From: Bacteroidota bacterium
GTDB lineage: Bacteria; Bacteroidota; Bacteroidia; Chitinophagales; Saprospiraceae
DNA: 64,000 nucleotides
Direction: 5' to 3'
Assembly: GCA_020160935.1 (NCBI GenBank)
Contig: JAIUPL010000001.1
Span: 124,001 to 188,000, forward strand
The notes under the pieces are model-generated. The model searched no databases, was not told the origin of the DNA, and was given only the letters and a program-made list of their open reading frames with translations. Below are positions 35,141 to 43,647 of this stretch, one piece after another (position 1 is the first letter of the stretch; each line of letters begins with the position of its first letter). Made by a program: the position numbers and the translations under genes.

Positions 35141-36433
35141 ATGAAAGCAACCATCATCGGCGGCGGTATTATCGGACTCAGCAGCGCCTGGTTCCTGGCA
35201 GAAGACGGCTGGGAAGTAACGGTATTGGAAAAGGGCGACCTGAGCGACAATTGTTCTTTTGGCAACATGGGTTACCTGTCGCCCTCTCATTTCGTGCCGC
35301 TGGCGCAGCCAGGCGTCGTGAGCAAGGGCATCTGGTGGATGTTCGATATGAAAAGCCCGTTTTATGTGCGGCCTTCGCTAAGCCCTGATTTGATCCGTTG
35401 GGGCCTGAAATTTGTGATGGCCAGCACGCACGCCCATGTGGAGCGCAGCGCCCGCCCGCTCACCGAACTACTGCTATTTTCCAAGGAACTGACCGCCGAG
35501 TGGCAGCGCAGCGGACGTATGTCATTCGACTACACCGATCACGGCTGTGTGATGTACTACCAAACGGTGGCCTACGAAAAGGAAGAGCGCGAAAACGCCC
35601 GCAAAGCCGTCGATCTGGGACTTCAGGTGGAAGTGCTCGACCGCGAGCAGGCCCAGGTACTGGAGCCCGACATGCGCCCGGATGTGCGCGGCGGGGTTTT
35701 GTTCAAAGACGATGCGCACATTCACCCCAACAGTTTGATGCGGCAATTGCCTGCGCTATTGGAACAACGCGGCGTCCGAATTATCCGAAATGCAGAAGTG
35801 ACCGGTTTTTCCAAAGAAAAAAAGACCATCCAAACCGTTCATTATCAAACTGATGCAGGAGAACAGCACATCAGTGGCAGCGATCTGGTGGTGTTGGCCG
35901 CCGGTTCCTGGTCGCCGCAAGTAGCGCGTATGGCTGGCGAACGCATCGCCCTCATGCCGGGCAAGGGTTATTCCATGACGTTTGATACCGACCGGCAACG
36001 CATGCGCCTGCCAGGCATTCTGCTGGAAGCAAAGGTGGCACTCACGCCCTGGCAAAAACAATTGCGCATTGGCAGCACCATGGAAATCGGGGCCATCAAC
36101 GACCGTATTTTATTCCCTCGGGTGCAAGGTATTCTGGAGGCCGTGCCGCGTTTTCTGCCCGGCATGATGGATGACCCTGCATTTCGCCAATTAGCCGACC
36201 TCACATCTTTGCAACAACACCTGCGGGAAAAAGTATGGTTTGGATTCCGGCCGGTATCTGCCGATGGTATGCCTTACATCGGTTTTGCTCCTAAAACAAA
36301 CAACCTGATGATCGCCACCGGCCATGCCATGCTCGGCCTCAGCCTCGGCGCCGGAACGGGCAAACTCGTAGCGGAAATGGCAGCGGGAAAGGAAACGAGT
36401 GTGGGGGTAGAGAGATTTAGATGTGAGAGGTGA
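35141..36433 (+). CDS. FAD-dependent D-amino acid dehydrogenase-like oxidoreductase
   Basis: A 430-aa DAO-family flavoprotein. The N-terminal Rossmann motif is ATIIGGGIIGLSSAWFLAEDG, followed by VTVLEKG, the substrate-domain CSFGNMGYLSPSH typical of DadA, VVLAAGSWSPQVA, and the C-terminal FAD-closing FRPVSADGMPYIGFAPKTNNLMIATGHAMLGLSLGAGTGKL. It likely deaminates D-amino acids or dehydrogenates a cyclic imino acid such as hydroxyproline. The last codons (RFRCER, TGA) are written in the GTGAGAG repeat that fills the following spacer, so the repeat has probably replaced the original 3' end. Confidence 0.85.
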   Translation: MKATIIGGGIIGLSSAWFLAEDGWEVTVLEKGDLSDNCSFGNMGYLSPSHFVPLAQPGVVSKGIWWMFDMKSPFYVRPSLSPDLIRWGLKFVMASTHAHVERSARPLTELLLFSKELTAEWQRSGRMSFDYTDHGCVMYYQTVAYEKEERENARKAVDLGLQVEVLDREQAQVLEPDMRPDVRGGVLFKDDAHIHPNSLMRQLPALLEQRGVRIIRNAEVTGFSKEKKTIQTVHYQTDAGEQHISGSDLVVLAAGSWSPQVARMAGERIALMPGKGYSMTFDTDRQRMRLPGILLEAKVALTPWQKQLRIGSTMEIGAINDRILFPRVQGILEAVPRFLPGMMDDPAFRQLADLTSLQQHLREKVWFGFRPVSADGMPYIGFAPKTNNLMIATGHAMLGLSLGAGTGKLVAEMAAGKETSVGVERFRCER

Positions 36434-36600
36434 GAGTGCGTGAGAGATGTGAGAGAGTGAGAGAAGTGAGAGAGTGAGAGTTCGTAGAGTTGACCGCTTC
36501 GCTTTAAAGTTGGATTTACATATAGCGAAGCGGTCAACTCTACGAACTCTCACATCTCTCACTCTCTCACTCTCTCACATCTCTCACTTCTCTCACCCTC
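36423..36600. repeat. GTGAGAG palindrome between dadA-like gene and panD
   Basis: Left arm: GTGAGAG units with 0-3 nt linkers (36423-36480), then TTCGTAGAGTTGACCGCTTC at 36481. The core arms 36481-36503 and 36524-36546 are perfect over 23 bp, followed by CTCTCAC units to 36600. Both gene stop codons (TGA) lie inside the repeat words. The same word and CGTAGAGT core recur at 41.3 kb. Confidence 0.88.
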
Positions 36601-36946
36601 TAACCAGCCTGTTATTCTCATCCGGAAACACCGCTACCGGCTTAAACGCCTTCGCTTCTTCCGGTGTCATAAACGCATAGGAAATGATAATGACGATATC
36701 GCCCACTTGCACGCGGCGGGCGGCTGCGCCATTAAGGCAGATAACGCCGCTGCCGCGTTCGCCGCGAATGGTGTAAGTTTCGAAGCGTTCGCCATTGTTG
36801 TTGTTGACGATTTGCACTTTTTCACCTTCCAGCATGTTGGCGGCCTCCATCAATTCCTCGTCGATGGTGATGCTGCCCACATAATTGAGATCGGCCTGCG
36901 TAACGCGGGCGCGGTGTATTTTGCTTTTAAAAACTTCTATGAACAT
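36593..36946 (-). CDS. panD: Aspartate 1-decarboxylase
   Basis: Pyruvoyl enzyme that makes beta-alanine for pantothenate and CoA. The 117-aa proenzyme is expected to self-cleave between G24 and S25 (NYVGSITID), turning S25 into the pyruvoyl group. [23 protein letters not shown] forms the substrate loop. The stop TGA lies inside the GTGAGAG repeat, so the last two or three residues are repeat-encoded. The promoter is at 37007-37014. Confidence 0.96.
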   Translation of the reverse strand: MFIEVFKSKIHRARVTQADLNYVGSITIDEELMEAANMLEGEKVQIVNNNNGERFETYTIRGERGSGVICLNGAAARRVQVGDIVIIISYAFMTPEEAKAFKPVAVFPDENNRLVRG

Positions 36947-37006
36947 GACTGTTTGTTTCCCGAAATTTGATGGCTCTTAAACAAGCGAAATTGGGCTTTT
37001 GTTGGG

Positions 37007-37014
37007 CAAAGGTA
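37007..37014 (-). promoter_or_regulatory. panD -7 box
   Basis: Minus-strand TACCTTTG, exact TAnnTTTG, 60 nt before the panD ATG. Confidence 0.5.
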
Positions 37015-37106
37015 TATGGAATAATGGAGCACGCATGCAGGCTGACAATTTTCCGGAATGTTGGCCGTTTTGGGAAAAACCATTTTGTCAACACAAACCA
37101 ACAGCC

Positions 37107-38126
37107 ATGAAAAAACACTTGCTACTCTTCGTTCTGCTGACCATTGCTGCCCAGACATTCGCCCAGGTGATGGGAAACTACGGCGTACAAAAACAACAGG
37201 AAGTACAACAACAACAAAACTATCCGCGCAACAACTATTTCCAAAACCAGCCCCAGTTCCGTTCCGTTGCCCGTCCTGCTAACATTCTCGATAACAATCA
37301 ATTGGAAATCAGCATCAATGCCCTTTCCAACCAGAAAGCCGAATCGTATGTGGCCATTTTTGCCATGTTGCAGGTAGGGAAAACAGCCGATGAAACGAAT
37401 ACTTTGTTGAACGCCCGCCTCGACGGCTTTTTGTCCGAACTGAAAAACCTGGGTATCCCGGCCAATGATATTTATGTGGACATGGTCAATTTTTTGCCCA
37501 AATACGAATACGACGTCAGCAAAAAACTCTTTTCCAAAAAAACCTACACCGAAATCCCCAAAGGTTTCGAATTACAGAAAAACATCCACATTCGCTACAC
37601 CACGCCCGCCTTGCTCGACCGCATAGTGACGGCTGCTGCGCGCCAGGAAATTTACGACATCGTCAAAGTTGATTATTTTGTAAAGGATTCCGATAAAGTG
37701 TATTCCCAACTGCGCGACGCGGCTTTTGAGTACCTCGCTACCATCAAATCGCAGTACCGCAAGGCGGGCATCGGCATCGATTCAGCCTATGTCATCACCG
37801 GCGAAAACGCCTGGGTGACGTATCCAATCAATCAGTATGAATCCTATCAGGTGTTTAGCACGCAGCGGCTCGACAACGATGAAAAAAACAACGCAGTGAT
37901 CAACTCGGCCGACAAACCCGTTTCCCGTTTTTACAATGCTGTGCCTGCCAATGATTACGACATCGTCATCAACCCCGAAATACTCGAACCAGCCGTGCAA
38001 TTTTCCTACAACCTGATCGTGCGTTTTACCCTGCCCGAACGCAAACCGTCCGTCCGCACCGAAGTGAAAAAGGAATTCATCCTGGTGACGCCCACAGGAG
38101 AAGTAAAGAGTTTAAAAATAGAATAA
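37107..38126 (+). CDS. Exported SIMPL-like (DUF541) protein
   Basis: A 339-aa protein with signal peptide (KKHLLLFVLLTIAAQTFAQ) and a Q/N-rich stretch at about 27-60. The body has the SIMPL pattern: NQLEISINALSNQKAESYVAIFAM (beta), TADETNTLLNARLDGFLSELKNLGIPANDIYVDMVNFLP, then a second beta-alpha unit (IHIRYTTPALLDRIVTAAARQEIYDIVKVDYFV). This corresponds to the DUF541 order of regular 'GIxxxDIxT' helices and strands. Family members are periplasmic and some affect oxidative-stress survival. The ATG at 37107 gives the signal peptide; an upstream extension to 36999 is not plausible. Confidence 0.65.
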   Translation: MKKHLLLFVLLTIAAQTFAQVMGNYGVQKQQEVQQQQNYPRNNYFQNQPQFRSVARPANILDNNQLEISINALSNQKAESYVAIFAMLQVGKTADETNTLLNARLDGFLSELKNLGIPANDIYVDMVNFLPKYEYDVSKKLFSKKTYTEIPKGFELQKNIHIRYTTPALLDRIVTAAARQEIYDIVKVDYFVKDSDKVYSQLRDAAFEYLATIKSQYRKAGIGIDSAYVITGENAWVTYPINQYESYQVFSTQRLDNDEKNNAVINSADKPVSRFYNAVPANDYDIVINPEILEPAVQFSYNLIVRFTLPERKPSVRTEVKKEFILVTPTGEVKSLKIE

Positions 38127-38164
38127 AAGCACAGACTTTCCGGGCGGAATTGTGTAGAAACTGC

Positions 38165-38172
38165 TACTTTTG
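38165..38172 (+). promoter_or_regulatory. asnS -7 box
   Basis: TACTTTTG, exact TAnnTTTG, 45 nt before the asnS ATG at 38218. Confidence 0.5.
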
Positions 38173-38217
38173 CGGCTCTTTTTCAGGAAGCAACCTGCTT
38201 TCATCAAACGTACCGAC

Positions 38218-39669
38218 ATGACGAAGCGCCTAAAAATTGCCGAGATTCTCCGCACCGAACCGCTGAACACAACTATACAGGTAAAAGGCTGGGTAAAAGC
38301 CTTCCGCAACAATCAGTTTCTGGCCCTCAACGACGGCTCCACGGCATCCAATTTGCAGGTGGTGGTCGATTTTGAAAATACTGATACGGCTATTCTTGAC
38401 CGGCTCAAGTTTGGCGCAGCCATCCGTGCGCAGGGCACCCTGATCGAGTCGCAGGGCAAAGGGCAAAAAGTGGAACTGAAAGCCACGGAAATCGAAATTT
38501 ACGGCGACTGCAATCCGGAAGAATTTCCGCTGCAACCCAAAAAACAAACGCTGGAATTCCTGCGCGAACACGCCCACCTTCGTTTTCGTACCAATACGTT
38601 TGCGGCTGTTTTCCGCATTCGGCACAAACTGGCCTTCGCTATCCACAAGTTTTTTGAAGACCGCGGTTTTGTGTACCTGCATACGCCGGTCATCACGGCC
38701 AGCGACGCGGAAGGCGCCGGCGAAATGTTTCGCGTAACCACGCTGCCGTTTGACGGCACACCCCGCACGGAATCGGGCGAAGTTGATTTCTCACAGGATT
38801 TCTTCAAACGCTCCACCAACCTCACCGTTTCGGGCCAACTGGAAGCCGAACTCGGCGCTATGGCGCTGGGTGAAGTGTACACCTTCGGCCCTACGTTCCG
38901 TGCAGAAAATTCCAACACCACGCGCCACCTCGCGGAGTTCTGGATGATCGAGCCGGAAGTGGCTTTCAACGACCTTCAAGACAATATGGACCTGGCCGAA
39001 GGTATGCTGTCTTTCGTGATCGGATATGTGCTGGAGCACTGCGCCGACGACCTGAAAATCCTGGAAGAACGCCTCATCGAGGAAGAAAAAAGCAAGCCGC
39101 AGGACCAGCGCAGTGAAATGACGCTGACCGAAAAACTGCGCTTCGTGATCGACAACAAATTTGAGCGCCTCACCTACACGGAGGCCATTGATATCCTGAA
39201 AAATTCGACGCCGAATAAAAAAGGTAAATTCCAGTATCCTGTGGAAGGCTGGGGCACCGACCTGCAAAGCGAACACGAACGCTACCTGGTGGAAAAACAC
39301 TTCAAAAAGCCGGTGATTCTGACCAACTACCCTGCCGAAATCAAGGCGTTCTATATGCGTCAGGACGACCCGAAAGAAGGCGTTCCTGGCCCCACCGTGG
39401 CAGCGATGGACATTCTGTTTCCGGGCATTGGCGAAATTGTCGGCGGCTCGCAGCGGGAAGAACGCTACGATCTGCTGGTGCGCCGCATGCACGAAATGCA
39501 CATTCCGGAAGAAGAACTGTCGTGGTACCTCGACACGCGCCGTTTCGGCTCCTGTCCGCATGCAGGCTATGGCCTGGGTTTCGAGCGCCTGGTGCTGTTC
39601 GTGACGGGTATGACCAATATTCGCGACGTGATTGCATTTCCACGTTACCCTGGAAGCGCGGAGTTTTAA
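38218..39669 (+). CDS. asnS: Asparaginyl-tRNA synthetase
   Basis: Class IIb synthetase charging tRNA-Asn. The 483-aa protein has an N-terminal OB fold (TTIQVKGWVKAFRNNQFLALNDG) for the anticodon, motif 2 region TFGPTFRAENSNTTRHLAEFWMIEPE with the Asn-specific tail, and motif 3 HAGYGLGFERLVLFVTGMTNIRDVIAFPR. The ATG at 38218 is the family start; an in-frame TTG at 38170 lies within the -7 box. A long nested palindrome follows. Confidence 0.97.
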   Translation: MTKRLKIAEILRTEPLNTTIQVKGWVKAFRNNQFLALNDGSTASNLQVVVDFENTDTAILDRLKFGAAIRAQGTLIESQGKGQKVELKATEIEIYGDCNPEEFPLQPKKQTLEFLREHAHLRFRTNTFAAVFRIRHKLAFAIHKFFEDRGFVYLHTPVITASDAEGAGEMFRVTTLPFDGTPRTESGEVDFSQDFFKRSTNLTVSGQLEAELGAMALGEVYTFGPTFRAENSNTTRHLAEFWMIEPEVAFNDLQDNMDLAEGMLSFVIGYVLEHCADDLKILEERLIEEEKSKPQDQRSEMTLTEKLRFVIDNKFERLTYTEAIDILKNSTPNKKGKFQYPVEGWGTDLQSEHERYLVEKHFKKPVILTNYPAEIKAFYMRQDDPKEGVPGPTVAAMDILFPGIGEIVGGSQREERYDLLVRRMHEMHIPEEELSWYLDTRRFGSCPHAGYGLGFERLVLFVTGMTNIRDVIAFPRYPGSAEF

Positions 39670-39689
39670 GCAATTGTGCGCCTTGTAGA

Positions 39690-39980
39690 GGGATGGGAAA
39701 ACAGATGAAGCGGATTTTTCCGGATTTAAACGGATTTCTTGTGGCCTGACGGCCACCATAATGTAAAAATTATGACTTGTACACTCTACGCTTTGTGGCC
39801 TTCGTGAAACCTTGGTGTTCTTTGTGGTTAAATTTTTTTACCACAAGGGCCACAAAGGTTTCACGAAGGCCACAAAGCGTAGAGTGTACCTGCTTTAACA
39901 GAATATTTACGAGTAGTTTTTTGGAAAAAAATCGTTGAAATCCGGAAAAATCCGCTTCATCCGTTTTTCCATCCCTCTAA
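39690..39980. repeat. Nested palindrome between asnS and the DUF4350 gene
   Basis: The outer arms carry AGAGGGATGG, GATGAAGCGGATTTTTCCGG and its complement near 39940-39980. The inner arms begin GTACACTCTACGCTTTGTGG and are perfect over 33 bp with their mirror ending at about 39890. They contain repeated words TTTGTGG and CTTCGTG. The inner boundary GCGTAGAGTGTACC is shared with elements at 36.5, 41.3 and 49.4 kb. Convergent genes flank it. Confidence 0.85.
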
Positions 39981-39987
39981 GGCCCCC

Positions 39988-41298
39988 CTATTTCTCTTTC
40001 CAGAATTTCTCCATAGTGAGGTACAACTGTACCGCCATGTCTTCTGTGGGTTCGTATTGAACCGTGGCCGCATATTGCCGGAAAATTTCCTCGATCTGCG
40101 TTGCAGGCACTTCCGAAGTGACCGACAGGCGTTGCACGAAGTCGGCGTCGAGGCGCACAGCACCCGTTGCTGCGTCCATGGGCGCCACCAGTCCGTAGCG
40201 TTCGCGGATGTGGGCCAGAAACAAACGCATGTTTTGCTGACACAGCCCACGGTAGTTGCGTTCGCGGAAATGCAGATTGGCGATGGTGCTGATAAACTGG
40301 TAGGAGGAGTTTTCGTTTTTTGCCAGCACAGGAATAATGCGCTGCCGGCGTTTTCCCCGGAAAAACAGCCAGATGCCCGCCATGGCTACCAACATATACC
40401 AGGCCCAGGCAAGCGGGGGCTGCTGCAACACATACTGAAGCGGATGCTCATCCTGTAGTCCACGGTTGTATCCTTCGCGGTTGTTGCGCCTTCGGCCGAC
40501 GGCTTCCGGCACACGGCTCAGGGCGTCCCAGTAAATATCACCCGGTGTGAGGTGCGACAAAACCCCTTCCGCATACTTGCGCACGTCGGGGCGCAGAAGG
40601 CTGAAATTGGTGAGCGCTATCGGCGTGGTGTGCAGCAGAAATTTGCCTTTGCCATAGGGGAATTCGGCAAAATTGATGTGATCTTCTACATGGCCCAGCG
40701 GCGTTTGCGGCAAATCGCGGCAAAAATGGTCGAGGTCGATGTAGTGCCAGTTGTAGGAATATATCCGGTTTTGGCGGGAATAATAGCATTTAACCGCATT
40801 GGATGCCAGTACAGGCTGCACCAGCGAAAGCGTCACGAGCGAGTCTTCGACACTGGAATAATCGTCCCAGGCATTACCCTGACATTCCTCATAATAGAGG
40901 TGAAACATCAGGTCGAAAGGGATCGTTTTGCTGGAAATAAGGGCAGTATGGCCGCTTTGTACGAATTCCAGCAAGCGCGCGGTACTCAGCGAATCGAGGT
41001 ACATGGCCTCGCCCACAAACACATAATTGGCGGCTTTTTGCCCGGTGCTGTCGCGCGGCAGTTCGTCGCCCACGTTGCTGGTAATATCGATTCGTTTGAA
41101 CTCCGGAAAATAACCTTTCAGGAGTTGGTGCAAGACCTGCGTGCCATATGGCTCGGCGTTGCTTTCCTTGTATGCCTTTTTGTTCCACGAATCATCCCAG
41201 TCAAAACGAGGCTTCCCGTGACGGTACTGATAATACGCTATGGCCCCCAGAACGAGGGCACACAGGGTAGCCAGGAGGATGATTTTGCGGTTGGACAT
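39988..41298 (-). CDS. DUF4350 membrane protein
   Basis: A 436-aa protein with a signal-anchor helix at 5-22 (IILLATLCALVLGAIAYY) and a second transmembrane helix near 305-325 (AWAWYMLVAMAGIWLFF). Between them is the DUF4350 periplasmic domain of GATase-like fold (EPYGTQVLHQLLKGYFPEF, NYVFVGEAMYLDS, FPYGKGKFLLHTTPIALTNFSLL). The C-terminal ~110 aa are a cytoplasmic helical region. In many bacteria DUF4350 genes neighbour MoxR/DUF58 operons; here it is alone. The ATG at 41298 is chosen because the upstream open frame is pure CTCTCAC repeat. Confidence 0.82.
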   Translation of the reverse strand: MSNRKIILLATLCALVLGAIAYYQYRHGKPRFDWDDSWNKKAYKESNAEPYGTQVLHQLLKGYFPEFKRIDITSNVGDELPRDSTGQKAANYVFVGEAMYLDSLSTARLLEFVQSGHTALISSKTIPFDLMFHLYYEECQGNAWDDYSSVEDSLVTLSLVQPVLASNAVKCYYSRQNRIYSYNWHYIDLDHFCRDLPQTPLGHVEDHINFAEFPYGKGKFLLHTTPIALTNFSLLRPDVRKYAEGVLSHLTPGDIYWDALSRVPEAVGRRRNNREGYNRGLQDEHPLQYVLQQPPLAWAWYMLVAMAGIWLFFRGKRRQRIIPVLAKNENSSYQFISTIANLHFRERNYRGLCQQNMRLFLAHIRERYGLVAPMDAATGAVRLDADFVQRLSVTSEVPATQIEEIFRQYAATVQYEPTEDMAVQLYLTMEKFWKEK

Positions 41299-41557
41299 TA
41301 ATAGAGAGTGAGAGCGTGAGAGGGTGAGAGGGTGAGAGGGTGAGAGATGTGAGAGTTCGTAGAGTGTGCGGCTTGGGGCTACAAAAATAACCATTTCTTG
41401 AACTCTTCACATCACCCGCCCTTCGTTATGGAATATTGACATGATTTAATGACCATCGTCAATATCTAAAAACGAAACGGTACACTCTACGCACTCTCAC
41501 CCTCTCACCCTCTCACCCTCTCACATCTCTCACCCTCTCACTTCTCTCACCCTCTAA
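41299..41557. repeat. GTGAGAG palindrome between DUF4350 and ALDH genes
   Basis: GTGAGAG units (8-9 bp period) run from the DUF4350 start codon to TTCGTAGAGTGTGCGGC. A ~100-nt loop follows, then GGTACACTCTACGCACTCTC and CTCTCAC units to the ALDH stop. ALDH ends TTTTTAGAGGGTGAGAG and panD ends GTTAGAGGGTGAGAG, so the two elements share their outer boundary as well as word and core. Confidence 0.88.
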
Positions 41558-43086
41558 AAATCAAACTTGATTCCCTGCGCCAGCGGTAACTGTTCCGAAT
41601 AGTTGATCGTATTCGTCTGACGGCGCATGTAGGCTTTCCAGGAATCGGAACCGGATTCGCGGCCGCCGCCGGTTTCCTTTTCACCACCGAAAGCGCCGCC
41701 GATTTCAGCACCGGAAGTACCGATGTTGACATTGGCAATACCGCAATCCGAACCTGCCACAGAGAGGAAACGCTCCGCTTCGCGCAGGTTGGTGGTCATG
41801 ATAGCCGACGAGAGGCCTTGTGGCACACCATTTTGCAGGGCAATGGCCTCTTCGATGGTGCTGTATTTGATCAGATAGAGAATCGGTGCAAAGGTTTCGT
41901 GCTGCACGATGTCCCAGTGGTTTTCCACCTCTGCAATGCAGGGCTTCACATAGCAGCCGCTTTCGTAGCCCGCACCTTCCAGTACACCGCCGTCTACTAC
42001 GAATTTACCTTTTGATTTTTTTACTTCGGAAATGGCGTGGAGGTAATTTTCCACAGCATGTTTGTCGATCAGCGGGCCAACGTGGTTGCTTGGGTCGAGC
42101 GGATTGCCGATGCGCAGTTGCGGATATGCCTTCGCCAGGGTGTTTTTCACCTGATCGTACACACTTTCATGGATAATCAGTCGGCGTGTGGTGGTGCAAC
42201 GTTGTCCTGCGGTACCCACGGCTCCGAATACAGCGCCGGTGAGCACCATTTTCATATCGGCAGAAGGGGTGATAATGATGGCGTTGTTGCCACCCAATTC
42301 GAGGATGCTGCGACCGAAACGACCGGCCACCGCCTGGCCTACGATGCGGCCCATACGTGTGCTACCCGTAGCACTTACCAGCGGAACGCGGGCGTCTTTG
42401 GTCATGTATTCGCCAATTTTGTAGTCGCCATTAACAATGCAACTGATACCTTCCGGCAAATTATTGGCTTTCAGCACTTTCTGGAACAGCAACTGGCAAG
42501 CCACCGCGCAAAGGGGCACTTTTTCGGAGGCTTTCCATACACATACGTCGCCGCAAACCCATGCCAGGCAGGCGTTCCAGGACCATACGGCTACCGGGAA
42601 GTTGAAAGCGGAAATAATGCCTACGATACCCAGCGGGTGCCACTGTTCGTACATGCGGTGCCCCGGGCGCTCGGAATGCATGGTGAGGCCATACAACTGA
42701 CGGGAAAGGCCTACCGCAAAATCGCAGATGTCGATCATTTCCTGCACCTCGCCCAGGCCTTCCTGGAGGCTTTTGCCCATTTCATAACTTACCAGGCTGC
42801 CCAGCGGCTCTTTGTACTGGCGCAGCACTTCTCCATACTGACGCACAATTTCGCCGCGTTTGGGTGCAGGCATTTCACGCCAGCTGAGGAATGCCGATTC
42901 GGCCGATGCAATCACAGCATCGTATTGCTCGCGGGTGGTGATGCCTACCGAGCCGATGAATTCGCCATCTACGGGCGAGTAAGAGTCGATATAACGGCGG
43001 CTGCCCGATACGGATTCGAGGCCCGTCCAGGTGCCCTGGTTTTTGGTTTTGAGGCCAAGTTTTTTCAGAAATTCTTTCGGTTGCAT
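41554..43086 (-). CDS. Aldehyde dehydrogenase, ALDH7 (alpha-aminoadipic semialdehyde type)
   Basis: A 510-aa NAD-dependent dehydrogenase of the ALDH7 clade, which oxidises alpha-aminoadipate semialdehyde or piperideine-6-carboxylate in lysine degradation and also detoxifies aldehydes. Visible are AFNFPVAVWSWN, the catalytic glutamate in ILELGGNNAII, the nucleophilic cysteine in TAGQRCTTTRR, and the family motifs GTSGAEIGGAFGGEKETGGGRESGSD and EQLPLAQGIKF. ATG 43086 (MQPKEFLKKL) is preferred over 43122. The stop TAG is part of the GTGAGAG element. The promoter is at 43120-43127. Confidence 0.92.
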   Translation of the reverse strand: MQPKEFLKKLGLKTKNQGTWTGLESVSGSRRYIDSYSPVDGEFIGSVGITTREQYDAVIASAESAFLSWREMPAPKRGEIVRQYGEVLRQYKEPLGSLVSYEMGKSLQEGLGEVQEMIDICDFAVGLSRQLYGLTMHSERPGHRMYEQWHPLGIVGIISAFNFPVAVWSWNACLAWVCGDVCVWKASEKVPLCAVACQLLFQKVLKANNLPEGISCIVNGDYKIGEYMTKDARVPLVSATGSTRMGRIVGQAVAGRFGRSILELGGNNAIIITPSADMKMVLTGAVFGAVGTAGQRCTTTRRLIIHESVYDQVKNTLAKAYPQLRIGNPLDPSNHVGPLIDKHAVENYLHAISEVKKSKGKFVVDGGVLEGAGYESGCYVKPCIAEVENHWDIVQHETFAPILYLIKYSTIEEAIALQNGVPQGLSSAIMTTNLREAERFLSVAGSDCGIANVNIGTSGAEIGGAFGGEKETGGGRESGSDSWKAYMRRQTNTINYSEQLPLAQGIKFDF

Positions 43087-43119
43087 TTGTCTAAGACGTT
43101 TGGCTGATAAAAAGCGGCG

Positions 43120-43127
43120 CAAAGGTA
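43120..43127 (-). promoter_or_regulatory. ALDH7 -7 box
   Basis: Minus-strand TACCTTTG, exact TAnnTTTG, 33 nt before the chosen ATG. Confidence 0.5.
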
Positions 43128-43423
43128 CGGAAAGGGGCGCTCATTCGGGAATATTTGCCAAAACAGAGTGCGGAGAAGGGTGGGATTATGACAAATTTCC
43201 GTTAAAAATGAAACACACAGAACTTTTCATTAACCATCCTCAACAAAATTTAAACGCAGGGAAATGGCTTATTTAAGGGTGACCAATAAGGTTAATGAGC
43301 AGTCAAAAGCGCCATCCGTACACACAAATACGTTAGTTGTGTTAAAATTTTAATATGTTTGATTGCGTTACACCCTTTCAAATTATGTGTGAAATGCTGA
43401 ATCTTGTCGGGAAATTGGGGTTG

Positions 43424-43621
43424 ATGAGGTTGATAGGGTTGATGAGGTTGATAAGTGTTGATGAGGGTTGATAAGTGTTGATGAGGGTTGATACTCAGCC
43501 ACACGGAATACGAAAGAATTGACCCCTACCGGGCCGATGAATATCAACACTTATCAACCCTCATCAACACTTATCAACCCTCATCAACACTTATCAACCT
43601 CATCAACCCTATCAACCTCAT
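43424..43621. repeat. Perfect 70-bp inverted repeat of GTTGATGAGG words
   Basis: Arms 43424-43493 and 43552-43621 are exact reverse complements over 70 bp, built from GTTGATGAGG and GTTGATAAGT (10-bp period) with a 58-nt loop. The element lies between divergent genes and ends 26 nt before the start of the eight-repeat surface protein, so it would be in that gene's leader or promoter. The rest of the 561-bp spacer (43128-43423) shows no ORF or clear signal. Confidence 0.92.
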
Positions 43622-43647
43622 CCACCCTATCCACACATCATCGCCTT

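Noticed and set aside
41299-41394. N-terminal extension of the DUF4350 protein
   Set aside because: It reads through CTCTCAC repeats (LSPSHPLTLSRSHS); the signal anchor starts at 41298.
43519-43647. N-terminal extension of the eight-repeat protein through the GTTGATGAGG palindrome
   Set aside because: The extension would encode only repeat-derived STLSTSSTL-like text, and a normal signal peptide starts at 43648.
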